From Achatina immaculata (taxonomy: Eukaryota; Mollusca; Gastropoda; Stylommatophora; Achatinidae): a DNA stretch of 64,000 bases. Both the position numbers and the translations under genes were made by a program. The stretch's first letter is position 1; each line of letters opens with the position of its first letter. This document shows positions 1-11,304 of this stretch, in pieces. The stretch lies in NCBI GenBank assembly GCA_009760885.1, contig CM019716.1, positions 40,001 to 104,000 on the forward strand, written 5' to 3'. The notes beneath the pieces were generated by a model. It was not told the DNA's origin and did no database searches. It saw nothing but the letters and a program-made list of their open reading frames with translations.

Positions 1-165
1 AAAGAAAGAGAGGAAGACCAAAACGAAGATGGCTGCAAGACATCGTTGACGATCTGCAAATGGATGCATCAGCAGCAGGCCATCTTGCTCACAACCGAGA
101 GGCCTACAGGAGTGCTGTTAAGGAGGCAAAGTTTCTCAAGGGACATGCAAATGAATGAATGAATG
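1..165 (+). mobile_element. RTE-type LINE 3' end fragment (family R1)
   Basis: The plus strand encodes the C-terminal tail of an RTE-type LINE polyprotein, including RGRP, then QDIVDDLQMDASAAGHLAHN and EAKFLKGHANE, stopping in a (TGAA)n run. The same tail occurs at about 14755-14880 (+), 30105-30632 (+), 45719-46475 (-) and 59850-60717 (-). The copy is cut by the window edge, so its 5' extent is unknown. Confidence 0.8.
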
Positions 166-514
166 AATGAATGAGTAGTAACAGAAGAAAGCCTCACTAT
201 GAACTATATCAAATGACACTTTTCCCACAAATCTAGCAGTAGTGACATACTGTAGTCTCTTTTCTAGAACACGGAAAGAATATTTAGGGTCTTCAAAAAC
301 GTTATTGCCTGGGTCTTGGCTTCTGTACCATCTGTTTATTTTAGATTACTGATTCTAATACATTAATAAGTAAATTTTTTAGTCCATTCAGAGAATATAC
401 CAGTGAAGTCTGGAAGACCAGAACCAAACAATGAAATCCTTAGTTTTTAACCAACATATCACTAATCACTTCAGTTATGAAAGCAAGCAGATTTTGATGA
501 CTGAGTCCTGCAGA

Positions 515-665
515 AAGAACTGGAAAGAGCAGGGACAATATCAAGGGGATGACCAAGGAAAAGATGGCGAGACCTTGTGGAAGAAAGGATGAGAGAACCT
601 GGAGTAAATAACTGGAGAGAGAAAGGAGGAAGAGAGATGAGTGAAGACAGGTTGTGTCTGTAGCA
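515..665 (+). mobile_element. LINE C-terminal tail fragment
   Basis: One plus frame reads PRKRWRDLVEERMREPGVNN and continues to a stop. This basic R-W-R-D/E-V-E-E pattern is typical of the region after the reverse transcriptase in RTE-type LINEs. An in-frame stop lies just upstream. It is followed by a (GA)n/G-run at 684-719. It is a relic; the family is not resolved. Confidence 0.5.
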
Positions 666-879
666 GTGAACCTTAAAAGTTTGGAGAGAAAGAGAGAGAG
701 AGAGAGGGGGGGGGGGGGAAGAGATTATTAATATATTCTCAAAGCTGGTATACAGGTGACATTATTAATGCCTACGTAAAGTTCGTATTAGCATGACTGT
801 TAAACAGGCGACACCAGAACATTTCTGTCTGTTTCTACTCAGTGATAAAACTGCAAATATTTATTTTCCTGTTTGCAAC

Positions 880-1160
880 AGCAGACTGGGGCGTTCTGGA
901 CATTTAAACTTCTGGGTTACACATTCCACGAGGAGACTTTAAACTGCACTTGACATTATAGCTGGGAATTTTCTGTTTAAAGGTTTTATTTTTGTTTCCT
1001 TATTTATGTTTTCTTTATTTGTCTGTCTGTTTGTTTCTCGTCTTGTTTGTATGTTAATTATTTGTCTGTTTCTCCGTTTGTCTGTCAGTTTGCTTGATTG
1101 TTATTTATTTGTCTGATAATTTGTTTGTCTATTTGTTTGTTTATCTGTCTGTCTATTTAT
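880..1160. repeat. Dispersed repeat, copy 1 of 2, with TGTT/TTTG-rich tail
   Basis: This stretch, beginning near 'ttctggacatttaaactt', recurs at about 3548-3800 with the same order of motifs: 'gacatttaaact', 'gggttacaca'/'gggttgcaca', 'gaattttctgtttaaa', then a run of TTTGT/TCTGT words. The family is not recognised. A long G-run follows at about 1232-1260. Confidence 0.55.
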
Positions 1161-1260
1161 TTGGTTTTTTAAAATTTGTTTCTTGTGTGTGTGTTTTTTT
1201 TTCTTTCTTATAGAATGTGCATGCATCTTGGGGGGGGGGGGGGGGGGGGGAGGGGGGGGG

Positions 1261-2155
1261 TTACTCGTATTATGTCACGCATTCTGGTTTTTCCTGTCAT
1301 GTTGATATTTTGAAAAACAATCACCATAACATTTCCAAGAAATATCAATTTTTTCACCCCAAAACCCCTGACTTGTAAACACGCATCAGAAACGCTTACA
1401 AGGAAAGGAACCTATTCCTAGAAGTTCTCAGCGTACTAAAAGCGCAACCTTCATTAGTCCGTGGTTAATTCTTGCCATGTAAAGAAAATGTTTGTTATTA
1501 ACGAAACATGTTTGCCCTCTCACTCAGCCACCACGCCCACACACACCACAAAGAGCTTAATTCAAACTTTCACATCCTGTCCTCCAAAGTGTGATATTTT
1601 ACAAGTGAATGTCAAGAACCAAGAACGCGAACGTTCATAATAAAACAATTCCTTGACGGGAAGTAATTCCAAGTAACTGCCTATTATTCATCGTGTAATT
1701 TTAATGTTTGCTTTTTCACGTGCCGGGCAGACTTTCCCGACTGGTTTTGGCGCCATCAGTTTGTGTAGTCAGGAAACTCTCTACTACAGATTTACGCAGT
1801 GCAACATTCGCTACTTTATACTTTTTTTAATGTAAAATTAAGCATACTTTATAAACATCAGCAGAAAGTGAATGCTCATGTGGAAGTGTTCTATTTTGTT
1901 AGTTGCAGAGAGATTTAATCTTCACAAAAATATTCGCGAAAGTTAGAACTGGCAGATTCTCCTCAGTGCACATTGGCTATCATCATCCTAGTGGGATGAT
2001 TATCCCGCAACCAATTTCGCTCATTGCTTTTTAGTAGTTTTTTTCCTCTTTTTTTTTGGTGAAAATATATACCGGTTATAGCAACCGACGACCTCCAAAA
2101 GTTTCGATTTGAATCGGTAATCCCTGGTAATGTCAGCTATGGGTTGCCGATAGCT
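1261..2155. other. Intergenic, nothing recognised
   Basis: Apart from AT-rich stretches I see no gene, RNA or repeat here. It separates the G-run from the 47-bp satellite. Confidence 0.4.
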
Positions 2156-2156
2156 A

Positions 2157-3236
2157 TCTCATTAAGCTTGAGTGCGTACTTGCCTTCATTGATAGCCACT
2201 GACTCTCATTCAGCTTGAGTGCGTACTTGCCTCCACTGATAGCCACTGACTCTCATTCAGCTTGAGTGCGTACTTGCCTCCACTGATAGCCACTGACTCT
2301 CATTCAGCTTGAGTGCGTACTTGCCTCCACTGATAGCCACTGACTCTCATTCAGCTTGAGTGCGTACTTGCCTCCACTGATAGTCACTGACTCTCATTCA
2401 GCTTGAGTGCGTACTTGCCTCCACTGATAGCCACTGACTCTCATTCAGCTTGAGTGCGTACTTGCTCCACTGATAGTCACTGACTCTCATTCAGCTTGAG
2501 TGCGTACTTGCCTCCACTGATAGTCCTGACTCTCATTCAGCTTGAGTGCGTACTTGCCTCCACTGATAGTCACTGACTCTCATTCAGCTTGAGTGCGTAC
2601 TTGCCTCCACTGATAGCCACTGACTCTCATTCAGCTTGAGTGCGTACTTGCCTCCACTGATAGCCACTGACTCTCATTCAGCTTGAGTGCGTACTTGCCT
2701 CCACTGATAGTCACTGACTCTCATTCAGCTTGAGTGCGTACTTGCCTCCACTGATAGTCACTGACTCTCATTCAGCTTGAGTGCGTACTTGCCTCCACTG
2801 ATAGCCACTGACTCTCATTCAGCTTGAGTGCGTACTTGTCTCCACTGATAGCCACTGACTCTCATTCAGCTTGAGTGCGTACTTGCCTCCACTGATAGTC
2901 ACTGACTCTCATTCAGCTTGAGTGCGTACTTGCCTCCACTGATAGTCACTGACTCTCATTCAGCTTGAGTGCGTACTTGCCTCCACTGATAGCCACTGAC
3001 TCTCATTCAGCTTGAGTGCGTACTTGCCTCCACTGATAGCCACTGACTCTCATTCAGCTTGAGTGCGTACTTGCCTCCACTGATAGTCACTGACTCTCAT
3101 TCAGCTTGAGTGCGTACTTGCCTCCACTGATAGTCACTGACTCTCATTCAGCTTGAGTGCGTACTTGCCTCCACTGATAGCCACTGACTCTCATTCAGCT
3201 TGAGTGCGTACTTGTCTCCACTGATAGCCACTGACT
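2157..3236. repeat. 47-bp tandem satellite, about 23 units, with higher-order structure
   Basis: The unit is 47 bp and contains 'ttcagcttgagtgcgtactt' followed by 'gcctccactgatagccactg'. Units differ mainly at one site, 'gatagcc' (C) or 'gatagtc' (T). From about 2610 the order is C C T T repeated. A second variant, 'cttgtctcc', occurs at 2835 and 3211, exactly 376 bp (8 units) apart. Two units near 2465 and 2523 carry small deletions. No spacers or leader, so not a CRISPR array. Confidence 0.95.
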
Positions 3237-3547
3237 AAACCTATGTGCTTTAATTTCACGTCAGATAACACAGAATCAAACATTGCATTGTCAAATCAAG
3301 ACTCGTTCTCACTCTCCATATCTAAAATCCGGATGGTCAGTACAAATAGCTTGTGTTTTCTAAACACTCCACTGGTACACCATACGTTTTTTTTTCTCTT
3401 GGTCACATTTCCTGGGGCTTATAGTTTGGAGACTTCATAAGAGTGATATTGACGGAACGCTCTAGAATAGTGAGTCACTTCTCTTGGCAGCTAATGTTGA
3501 ATGACGTGACTCTGCACTGAAAATCAGGTATCATACAGGAAAACAGA

Positions 3548-3800
3548 TGGGGGCTTTCTGGACATTTAAACTTCAGGGTTGCACAGTTATTGTACAAGAA
3601 GACATTAGACTGCACGTTAGGTCACCCGACATTATACTTTATACATTATACAAAGTAAAGCTTTTAAACTACAAGATCGGAATTTTCTGTTTAAAAGCTT
3701 TACTTTGTTTCCTTATTTATATGTTTTCTTTGTTTGTCGATTTGTTTGTATGTTATTTATTTGTCCGTTTTCTGTTTGTTTGTCAGTTTGTGATATTTCA
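3548..3800. repeat. Dispersed repeat, copy 2 of 2
   Basis: This is the counterpart of 880-1160, with about 100 bp extra in the middle (including 'cattatacaaagtaaagc'). It ends in the same TTTG/TGTT-rich run. Confidence 0.55.
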
Positions 3801-4239
3801 TGTGCCGATGGTCATGGAAAATACTGGCCCAACGCTGTATTTCCCTAAATGCTTCGGTGGCAAGAAAAGAGTGAAACAGTGGCAGTTGTGTGTAAAATTC
3901 CATCTACCTTTTACTAACTCAGGTATGCTGCGAATGTGGTAGAACTCTATATTTTAAAAAAATGTAAAAACCGCAATATTTTTATCACGATTCAGATAAG
4001 TCGTCAGGGTGGATGATCGATTTTTTTTTTTTTTTGTTAATTCATTTTTTGGTTAGTGGTGAAGCCATATACTGAGTGTTTTATTGATGAGCTGCAGGGT
4101 AGAACTGGTTGCCTGCACCGGCTGTGGTCAGTGTTTGCTGTTAAGTTTTAGTAGAAAAGACGTGTTGGTAAAACTGTTTTGATCCTATGAGCATCGAGTA
4201 CCATAGTTTTTCCCTGTCTGTACCAGCAACTTACACGTA

Positions 4240-4640
4240 TGTTTACTAGGTTTGCAAGTCATCATAAACATGTGTTCATGGACAAAGCCAAATTACGAAT
4301 GCTTTTTTACACATCAGACTCAAGACTCATGGACGCTTTTAAGTTGTTTTTTTTAAAATTTGCACACCTAAATCATAAAAGTTTTTCTGCACATCCAATT
4401 CATGCATGGTTTTCCCCCTTTTTATGGATGTTTTTTTCCCACATCCAATCCACTGAGGCTTTTCTGTGCAGCCAAAATTATGCACGTTTTGTTTTCTCCT
4501 ATCACAGCCAAGTCGCGCACGGTTTAGCACAGTTAAGTGCACGTATTTTAGAAAAAAGGCAAATCTTCTAAGCGTTTTTCCACATCTAAATTATGTTTGT
4601 CTTTTTTTTCTGCACAGTCAAATCATGCAGGCTTTTTTTT
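4240..4640. repeat. Degenerate AT-rich tandem repeat
   Basis: Diverged units of roughly 37-45 bp recur, built around 'cacatcca(a/g)(a/t)tcatgca', followed by a T-run and a G-rich word. Open frames on both strands here are by-products. Confidence 0.45.
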
Positions 4641-4974
4641 TCATGTCTACGCCAAGAAGAAGATATTTAATCATATGTCTGTCCTCCATGGGAGGATGAG
4701 GGCATCTCTGACTTGGAGGTGACCCACTGACCTTGACCTTAAGATAGTGCTTCTGTGACGTTTTGACTGTTGAGGTATATACAACTCTTGTCATAGAACT
4801 TCTTCTCGTAAGCCAGGCTGTGCCAAACAGAGTAAGCTTCAGTATTAGTTGTTCTTGCAATAATAAATGCTCAGTCTGTTTTAGCTACAAATATCGAGTC
4901 TTCTATCAATAGATGATATCCTATAGTTATTGTTACGCCGGTTTTAAAGATGGTACATTAATAGTGCTGATACT

Positions 4975-5335
4975 CTGTACCATCTGTTGCAGAGTTTAAT
5001 CTGATGTTAACTGTACCATCTGTTGTGGGGTTTAATCTGATGTTAACTGTACTATCTTTGTAGAGTTTAATCTGATGTTAACTGTACTATCTTTGTACAG
5101 TTTAATCTGATGTTAACTGTACCATCTGCTGTGGGGTTTAATCTGGTGTTAACTGTACCATCTGTTGTGGGGTTTAATCTGGTGTTAACTGTACCATCTG
5201 TTGTGGGGTTTTATCTGATGTTAACTGTACCATCTGTTGTAGAGTTTAATCTGGTGTTAACTGTACCATCTTTGTAGAGTTTAATCTGGTGTTAACTGTA
5301 CCATCTGTTGTAAAGTTTAATTTGATGTTAATTCA
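4975..5335. repeat. 36-bp minisatellite, about 10 units
   Basis: The unit is 'gttaactgtaccatctgttg' followed by 'tggggtttaatctgat', with (T/G)GGGG and AGAG variants. Adjacent units are highly similar. Confidence 0.9.
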
Positions 5336-5491
5336 GACATTAAACAACCTTTATCTTAATTAATTAATTGTTCAGTAGATAGGCAGACAGAGCAGACAGA
5401 TAGGCAGACAAAAAGGATATATTGAGAAACAGACAGATGGTTCAGTGGACGGACAGAACAGCAAGACACAAATAGTTTTTGGGTATAAGTA

Positions 5492-5760
5492 TGGTGAAGG
5501 TGAATGTAATCCTGTTATGCCTTAGAGGCACATGGGGATATGGTGTTAGTGCCCTTATTTTCCTTGACCTGTCAGCACACTAGAGGGTGATATGGTCAGT
5601 ATCACGTCTGGCCGCCTTTCCTTCCCCAACTCCAGAAGAAGTCGGGTACCCATTTCTACAGCTGGGTGACTGGGGCGCCTCCGGCCGGATTCGAACACCC
5701 GACCTTCACCATGAGAGACCAGTGCACTAACCACTTCGCCACTCAGACGCCGATTATAAG
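5492..5760 (-). mobile_element. tRNA-derived SINE (family S1)
   Basis: Read on the minus strand, the head at about 5760-5690 resembles a tRNA, with an A-box-like 'tggcgaagtggttagtgcac' and a B-box-like 'gggtgttcgaatcc'. The body includes 'cagacgtgatactgaccata' and 'gacaggtcaaggaaaataag'. Related copies lie at 12019-12281 (-) and 17095-17300 (+). The tRNA-like head belongs to the SINE and is not called as a tRNA gene. Confidence 0.8.
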
Positions 5761-6840
5761 TATACAAACCCCAAAATAGTCTGGTTTAAAAAAGCACATT
5801 TGCATACACACGTACACATAAAGCGTTCATAAAAATGTAAGACATAAAATGTTTCATTTTTAATGATAAATCAAGCCAAAGTAATATTCATAAAAATGAT
5901 CATCAAAAATAAGTAAGTAGCCGAAAGGCAAGAATGAACATCTTGACACGATTGTATGTTTATAAGATATTATTTTAGACAAAATGTTGGTAAACAACCA
6001 CTTTTAAAAACATAATTTGTGTTAGTGTGTGTTTGTGTGTGTGTGTTTGTGGGGTCAACAGAATATTATTCTTACTACACAGACTGTCTTAAGCTTCAAG
6101 CGTGGACCTCACTGAGTTAATATTATTATACTTGCAAAGTAAACTTAAAGGTGTGTGTTTCAATTCTTGCATGCTATTTGCATCCCGACTGTATGCCATA
6201 TTGAATGTACAATGTACAAAACGCTGAGACAAGAGACGTGCAGTATATCTTGTATGGCATGTATGGCATGTATGGCATGATGAGCTATTTTTGCGAGCTG
6301 GTTCATAAACTGGTTAGGATAGGCTTTTATGGAAGTATGTATGAACTGATCAATATTTATCTCTTTTGTGTTTGCGGATTTTTTTCCCTTGATAGCCTGT
6401 GTTTTTGTTTATCGTTAGCCTGGTATTTCTAAGAATTATGATTGCATGCTTATGTAGTTTCACCTCACAACTTCTGTAGCTATATTTTATGCCGCGTGAT
6501 ATTTAGTTTGTATCCCAGACCTTCATGGATGCTTTGTGCTTCATCACAATGATGTGGGCTGGAATAACCATGTTAAATGAGGTCTGGCCAATATTGGTCA
6601 ACCTGTTGGGTCAGCAAGATTTCACGTGGAGATCAGTGTATGGTGGTAGAAGCAGCATTAAGACTCCAGTAAGAGTGCATGGACACTTACGGGTTGTAGT
6701 GGAGAGATGTTGAACAGGCCGTCCTGGTGTGTCAGCGGTTGAAGCTGTCCATTTGGGTAATGTAGGTCGCTTAGAACAGGTCTGAGTCCAGTAAGTAGGA
6801 GACCTAATGGTCCAAAAATTGTGAGGGTTTAATTGATTGA
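5761..6840. other. Intergenic, nothing recognised
   Basis: A (TG)n-rich stretch lies near 6005-6050 and a short 'tatggcatg' triplication near 6254-6280. No supported gene. Confidence 0.4.
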
Positions 6841-6904
6841 TTGACTGATTGATCAGTTGATTGACTGAATTTTATTTGGAAAGAGTGAAAAACAGGATAA
6901 ACAG

Positions 6905-7166
6905 TCCTGTCTGACATTCTGCCCTTTATCTCTCGTCATTCACGTCTGTGATGGATACGTTTCATGTAGGCACAAAAGTTTCTCAATATCGGGTTGAAAA
7001 GGAAGATTTTGATGCCCCTGTCCGCTGCTTCTTTTTCTCTTAACGCCCCTCTACTGCTCCCTTTTCATCTACTGCCCCCTCCCCTTTCTGATCATTTTTC
7101 TTTCACTGCCCCCTGGTCCTTTCCAACGCCCACATAGGGGTGCTATTGTCCACTTTTGGAAACACT
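6905..7166 (-). mobile_element. hAT-like non-autonomous element, diverged copy
   Basis: The reverse complement resembles the element at 26271-26686: it begins near 'tcagtgtttcc', contains several 'ggggcgtt'/'gggggcagt' blocks and shares 'aacctgatattgagaaactt'-like sequence. The 'cagtgtttcc' terminus is typical of hAT elements. The far end is not found. Confidence 0.5.
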
Positions 7167-8309
7167 GATGAACTGATGCTTATATGCTTATGTTTGCTAA
7201 CATATGTAAGTTTGCAAGTCATTTTTCTGAGATTACTGGATGGGGATTCTTGTACGAGTTTCCTTATGTGGTATATGTATCACAGGAGCGGGTAGATTTT
7301 GCTCCACAGTATGCATAAATTATGTGTTGAAGTGTGCTGCTGTGAGAAGGCAAGCAGAAGAAAGTTAGCAGGACGTCGCCTACTTTAGTTTCCTTCATGC
7401 CAGTTGCTTTTGAAGCTGTTCATGAACCCGTGCAAGTAAACTAGTCCATATTTGTACCTGTTGTTTGTTGTTCATATGGTTTATGACGTATTGTCAGTGT
7501 AGGTCGTCCATTATTGTTCATTAAAAGTATGTGGTTATTGCATTTAATATCTTGACAGATATGTTAATCTTTGTGTGTTTTTTTTTACGAGACTGCAGAA
7601 GAACGCATGACCTGAAAGTGGTTCTAAGTGGTTAAGCTCTGGTGGTTATCATGGCTCAGAATTTTTAAAAAAAAAGGATGACGGTGGTTACAACTAGACG
7701 CGCTGTCAAATATCTTTAATAACCGAACAAAGAAAAAATACTTGTGGCAAAAATATTACTGCCGGGTTGATAACAAACCAGCAACCAATCATTAAAACAA
7801 AACAGCCACAAGCATCTTATAAGTATGTCACATCAACAGTTGAACCGCCAATACAAGGATAAAGATAGGACATGAAGAATATTCAACATTCAGAAAACCT
7901 CTGCATGGCTGTTTAAAATCAACCGCTGTTACTGATCTGGCTGCTGTTATAGCTGCTGTTATAGCTGTTGTTATAGATGTTGTTACAGCTGTTGTAATGG
8001 CTGTTGGAAAGGCTGCGGATTTTGCTGAGTAGTAAAGGAGAAAATCTATGTAGCAGACGCTAGAGTTGGCTGCGGGCAAGCTCTTTGTTACAATGTCTCT
8101 GAAAATAACAAAAGATTATATTAAAATTAGTTGAATATTGATGATGTCTGCTAGTAATCCCTTCAGTGTTTCTTTACATTTAAAGTGTTTAAGTTATAAA
8201 ATAAATATTTACTTAAGATTTATCCTTATTTTTTGAAAAATATATATTCTTGGAAACAATCCACATTTCATTTGAATTCCCAGAAATTCACATCAAATTT
8301 AGTTTCAGT

Positions 8310-8850
8310 GATATGTAGCTCAGTCAAATAATAATAAATAGCTGAATGCAGTAAAATGTACCTCAGTCAAATAATATGTAGCCAATTCAAGCAAAATGTT
8401 GCTTAGTCAAATAGTATATAGACAAAAACAGCAAAATCTAGCCCTGTCAAATAATAAGTAGCTGAATCCAATAAAATATAGCTCAGTCAAATAATATGTA
8501 AAATAGAAAATAAGGAAGACTTAGACTTACTTGGAGACGAGAAATTATGACAGGCTCAGAGGCAAGGGTAACATATGGAAGGATGCAGAGAATAATTCCA
8601 AGTACAGGGATGACTTAAGAGCTTTTATCCGTGGCCTATGCTCTCAAGGGAGTGAAAGCGACGACAACGACGACGACGACGATGATGATGATGATGATGA
8701 TGATGAAATAATATGTGGTCAGATCCAATAATATGTAGCTCAATAACATGTAGCAGAATGCAGAAATATGTTGTTGAATCTGATAACGTATAACTAAAAT
8801 CACTAATATGTAGATGAATTCAACAGTATATACTGTAACTTTATTCAGTT
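8310..8850. repeat. Degenerate minisatellite with a LINE fragment inserted
   Basis: Diverged units of about 40 bp combine 'agtcaaataatatgtagct' with 'gaatccagtaaaatg'. The array is interrupted between about 8500 and 8706 by a LINE fragment and resumes after it. Confidence 0.7.
8500..8706 (+). mobile_element. 5'-truncated LINE tail with (GAC/GAT)n 3' end
   Basis: The plus frame ends YRDDLRAFIRGLCSQGSESD, a typical C-terminus of LINEs of this kind, then runs into (GAC)n(GAT)n. The 10-bp word 'aataatatgt' is present just before (8490-8499) and just after (8707-8716). It looks like a target-site duplication, but it is also part of the host minisatellite unit. The Asp-rich open frame is the microsatellite tail, not a protein. 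Confidence 0.7.
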
Positions 8851-9061
8851 TTACGTGAAAATCCTTAATTGCTCCCTTGATATCTTTATAGCTGTTTGCA
8901 CAATTATGCTGGTGTGCGCTCTCTTGCGGGCAGGTTTGACATTTTACCTAACACAAATGCCAGGTATACATTTTCGCAGCTAGGCTATCTTGAGAACAAG
9001 GAAGTCCACCAAAACATCTGCCTTCGACCAGATTTTTACTATCCGCTGCGCTACTCTAATG

Positions 9062-9114
<53 letters not shown>

Positions 9115-9194
9115 AGCAAAGAGCTATATAGACTTGAAAAAAAATGAACCCACTCATCGTCAGCATCTTAGTGGCAATATATTACTTCATACTA

Positions 9195-9450
9195 AGAAGA
9201 CATAAGCAAAAGTGAGTGGTTACTTTCTGTACCTCTTACTTCTGACATCCCTCCCGTGCCGTTAAACGTCACGTATAGCTTGCATGGTAGTTCAAAGGTT
9301 TTCCTGTTTTCGGCGAGCTTTTCAGCCTCATCTAGGGATTTTATGCCTATAGTTTGGCCTCTGTTAATAGTGTCTCTGAGTTCTATGGAGTTGCTATCCC
9401 TGATACGCCACCCTTGGCTCACTTGGTTTTGTTGCGAGTTTCCATAACAA
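9195..9450 (-). mobile_element. RTE-type LINE 3' fragment (family R2)
   Basis: The minus strand matches the 3' part of the larger R2 copy at 47030-48250: 'gtgccgttaaacgtcac', 'ttttcggcgag' and 'agggattttatgcct' occur in both in the same order. Only the terminal part of the coding region and 3' UTR remains. Confidence 0.65.
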
Positions 9451-9889
9451 AAAAGTAGCTCTTATACTACCTAATAAAAACACACACTCACACACACTTT
9501 ATAAAAAATAGCCACAAAGTTTTTATCCCGAAATGTCACAATACTTTTTGCTTGGGTTATATTGTAATTAGAATTCTTAAAATAGAGTAACACCGCACTA
9601 TATAGTTATATTATTTGTATTTCTTAGAAAGTCATCTGTGTGGCTTGCGGTAACAAAAGAGTTAAAGATTTTTTAATGGGGGAACAACTGAGAGAGTCCA
9701 AGAAGAGGATTTAATTTAGTTTCTTCCCCTTATATTTGACCCAAACAGGACCCAAATAATACTAATAATAAAAGAAGTGAAGAGCAGTTCAGGAGAATGT
9801 AACTATAGAGACAGGTGGAAACGGAGCAGACAAAGCATTTGTTTATTCTCCAAAATGTGAATATGGTAGTTCATTGTCGGGAAAAAAAT

Positions 9890-10090
9890 AACATAAAAAG
9901 TACCAAAGTGCTTGTAATCATAAACTTTTGTAATCGTAAACATTTATAAACTTGAACATTTGTAATTGTGAACATTTGTCATGGTGAACGTCTGTAATCA
10001 TAAATGTTTGTAATCATAAACGTTTGTATTCATTAACATTTGTATTCATAAGCGTTTGTTATCGTAAACAATTATAATTGTTAATGTTTT
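9890..10090. repeat. 18-bp degenerate tandem repeat
   Basis: Roughly ten units of 'gtaatcataaacgtttgt' with G/A drift form the array. Confidence 0.7.
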
Positions 10091-10109
10091 GTAAGAAATA
10101 GCTGTAATA

Positions 10110-10320
10110 TGTTCCTCGAAGAGGAATCGAAAATATCATGACAACAGGGAACATAGGAGGCAGGATAGGAAGAGATAAATCAAGAGAGAAAATCTTAGAT
10201 GGCTTGACAAAATGGCGTGGGAGAAGCTCAACAATAGAAATGGAGAACATGAAAAGATCAGAAACTGTGGAGAGACATAGTGGCCGACGCCTGTAGTAAT
10301 GGCCACATCATGATGATGAT
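10110..10320 (+). mobile_element. RTE-type LINE tail fragment (family R3)
   Basis: The plus frame reads TGNIGGRIGRDKSREKILDG, then LTKWRGRSST and a stop, followed by an (ATG)n-like end. The same layout (gain of G-R-x-R-x-K-hydrophobic-D-G-L) is seen at 16350-16993, 44640-45100 and 62280-62560. Confidence 0.65.
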
Positions 10321-10971
10321 TTTGGCCACTGTGTCTACAAAGATATACTGGCCGAACAAGGCTTGAACGATGGTACATTTTAGAAAGAATAGTCTTACTG
10401 AAGTAAAAATCTGCTTGTCATAAAGTCATGTCATAAAGGTTAAGGGCAGGGCAAACAAAGGTCAACTGAAACCAGTTTTCATTGTAGAGATGCCACACGA
10501 TGATGTTAATGATGACAGCATTCTGACAGCATTTTCCTTAGTTCTTTTACGCTTGAGATTAGGCATGATGCATCTTTACAGTTTTTTACAGCTTAAAAAA
10601 AAGGTATCTAAATCATGGTTTATCAACGAAAGCTGCAAATCCCACCCAAAAGGGGTGTGTCGAAATGTGATTGACAACAAAGAAGTGAATTCTCTTATTT
10701 TGTAATAATTGAACAGGAAAGTTGGGGAGTGGGGAAAGGGTAATAAAAAATTGTAATGAAGCAAAAAAATTATTGGGAAACCTTGATATAAAGATTAATT
10801 ACATAATGGAATATTCTTCTCTGGTGATCTGAGGAGCTGTGTTGGTTTGATTTCTGCAGCAGAGTTCCCTGCCCAGCAGAGGGCGTTGCTTAAACTGGAG
10901 TGACATTTTTAATTGTAAACCCAATATGTGAAAGTGATAGGAAGAAAAAAATATACGTCTAAACAATTTAC

Positions 10972-11304
10972 CCAGTTTGTCCTGTTGGCAATCTCATCCT
11001 GGATTGTGTTCAGGACCTTGTAACTGTCAACTGTGTAGACATCTTCAGGTAATGAAGCGATTAACTTCAGCTCGTCCAGATCAATATTTCCAACACCAGT
11101 TGCTAGAATCAGAACACCAGAGTCAGTTAACTGCCTTGCCCTTTTGACTGTGGCGTTTCTGTCGTTAGAACAACCGTCAGTTATGACAATAGCTATCTTC
11201 TTGCCATCGCGGACGCCATTAGCTGTAGTGAACGCCTGACTTCTTGCCAGATTCAAGGCTGAAGCTGTGTCTGTAGATTGCTTCATATGAGGCGCTGCTA
11301 AAAT
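10972..11304 (-). CDS. vWA module 2, second exon (C-terminal half)
   Basis: This minus-strand exon encodes the C-terminal half of a von Willebrand factor A domain, a Rossmann-like ligand-binding fold. It carries the MIDAS threonine in STDTASALNLA and the MIDAS aspartate in AIVITDG, then the later helices and strands (GVLILATGVGNIDLDEL, YTVDSYKVLNTI). It joins the exon at 14976-15193: that donor is phase 0, and an acceptor AG immediately before ATT TTA keeps frame and gives ...VKQ|ILAAPHMKQ. A stronger-looking CAG four bases upstream would break the frame, so the start is the weakest point. The donor is TGG|gtaaat at 10966-10971. Immediately upstream the same open frame continues into LINE reverse-transcriptase sequence. 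Confidence 0.8.

Noticed and set aside
2157..3236. CRISPR-like regular array
   Set aside because: Units are contiguous with no unique spacers, and the setting is an animal genome.
5690..5760. tRNA gene (A and B box)
   Set aside because: The tRNA-like head is attached to a shared SINE body found in other copies. The same applies to 17095-17165 and 41460-41530.
6525..6713. Hydrophobic 62-residue plus frame
   Set aside because: No homology texture, splice sites or neighbours to support it. Length is within chance expectation.
8531..8731. Acidic Asp-rich small protein
   Set aside because: It is a LINE tail plus (GAC/GAT)n microsatellite.
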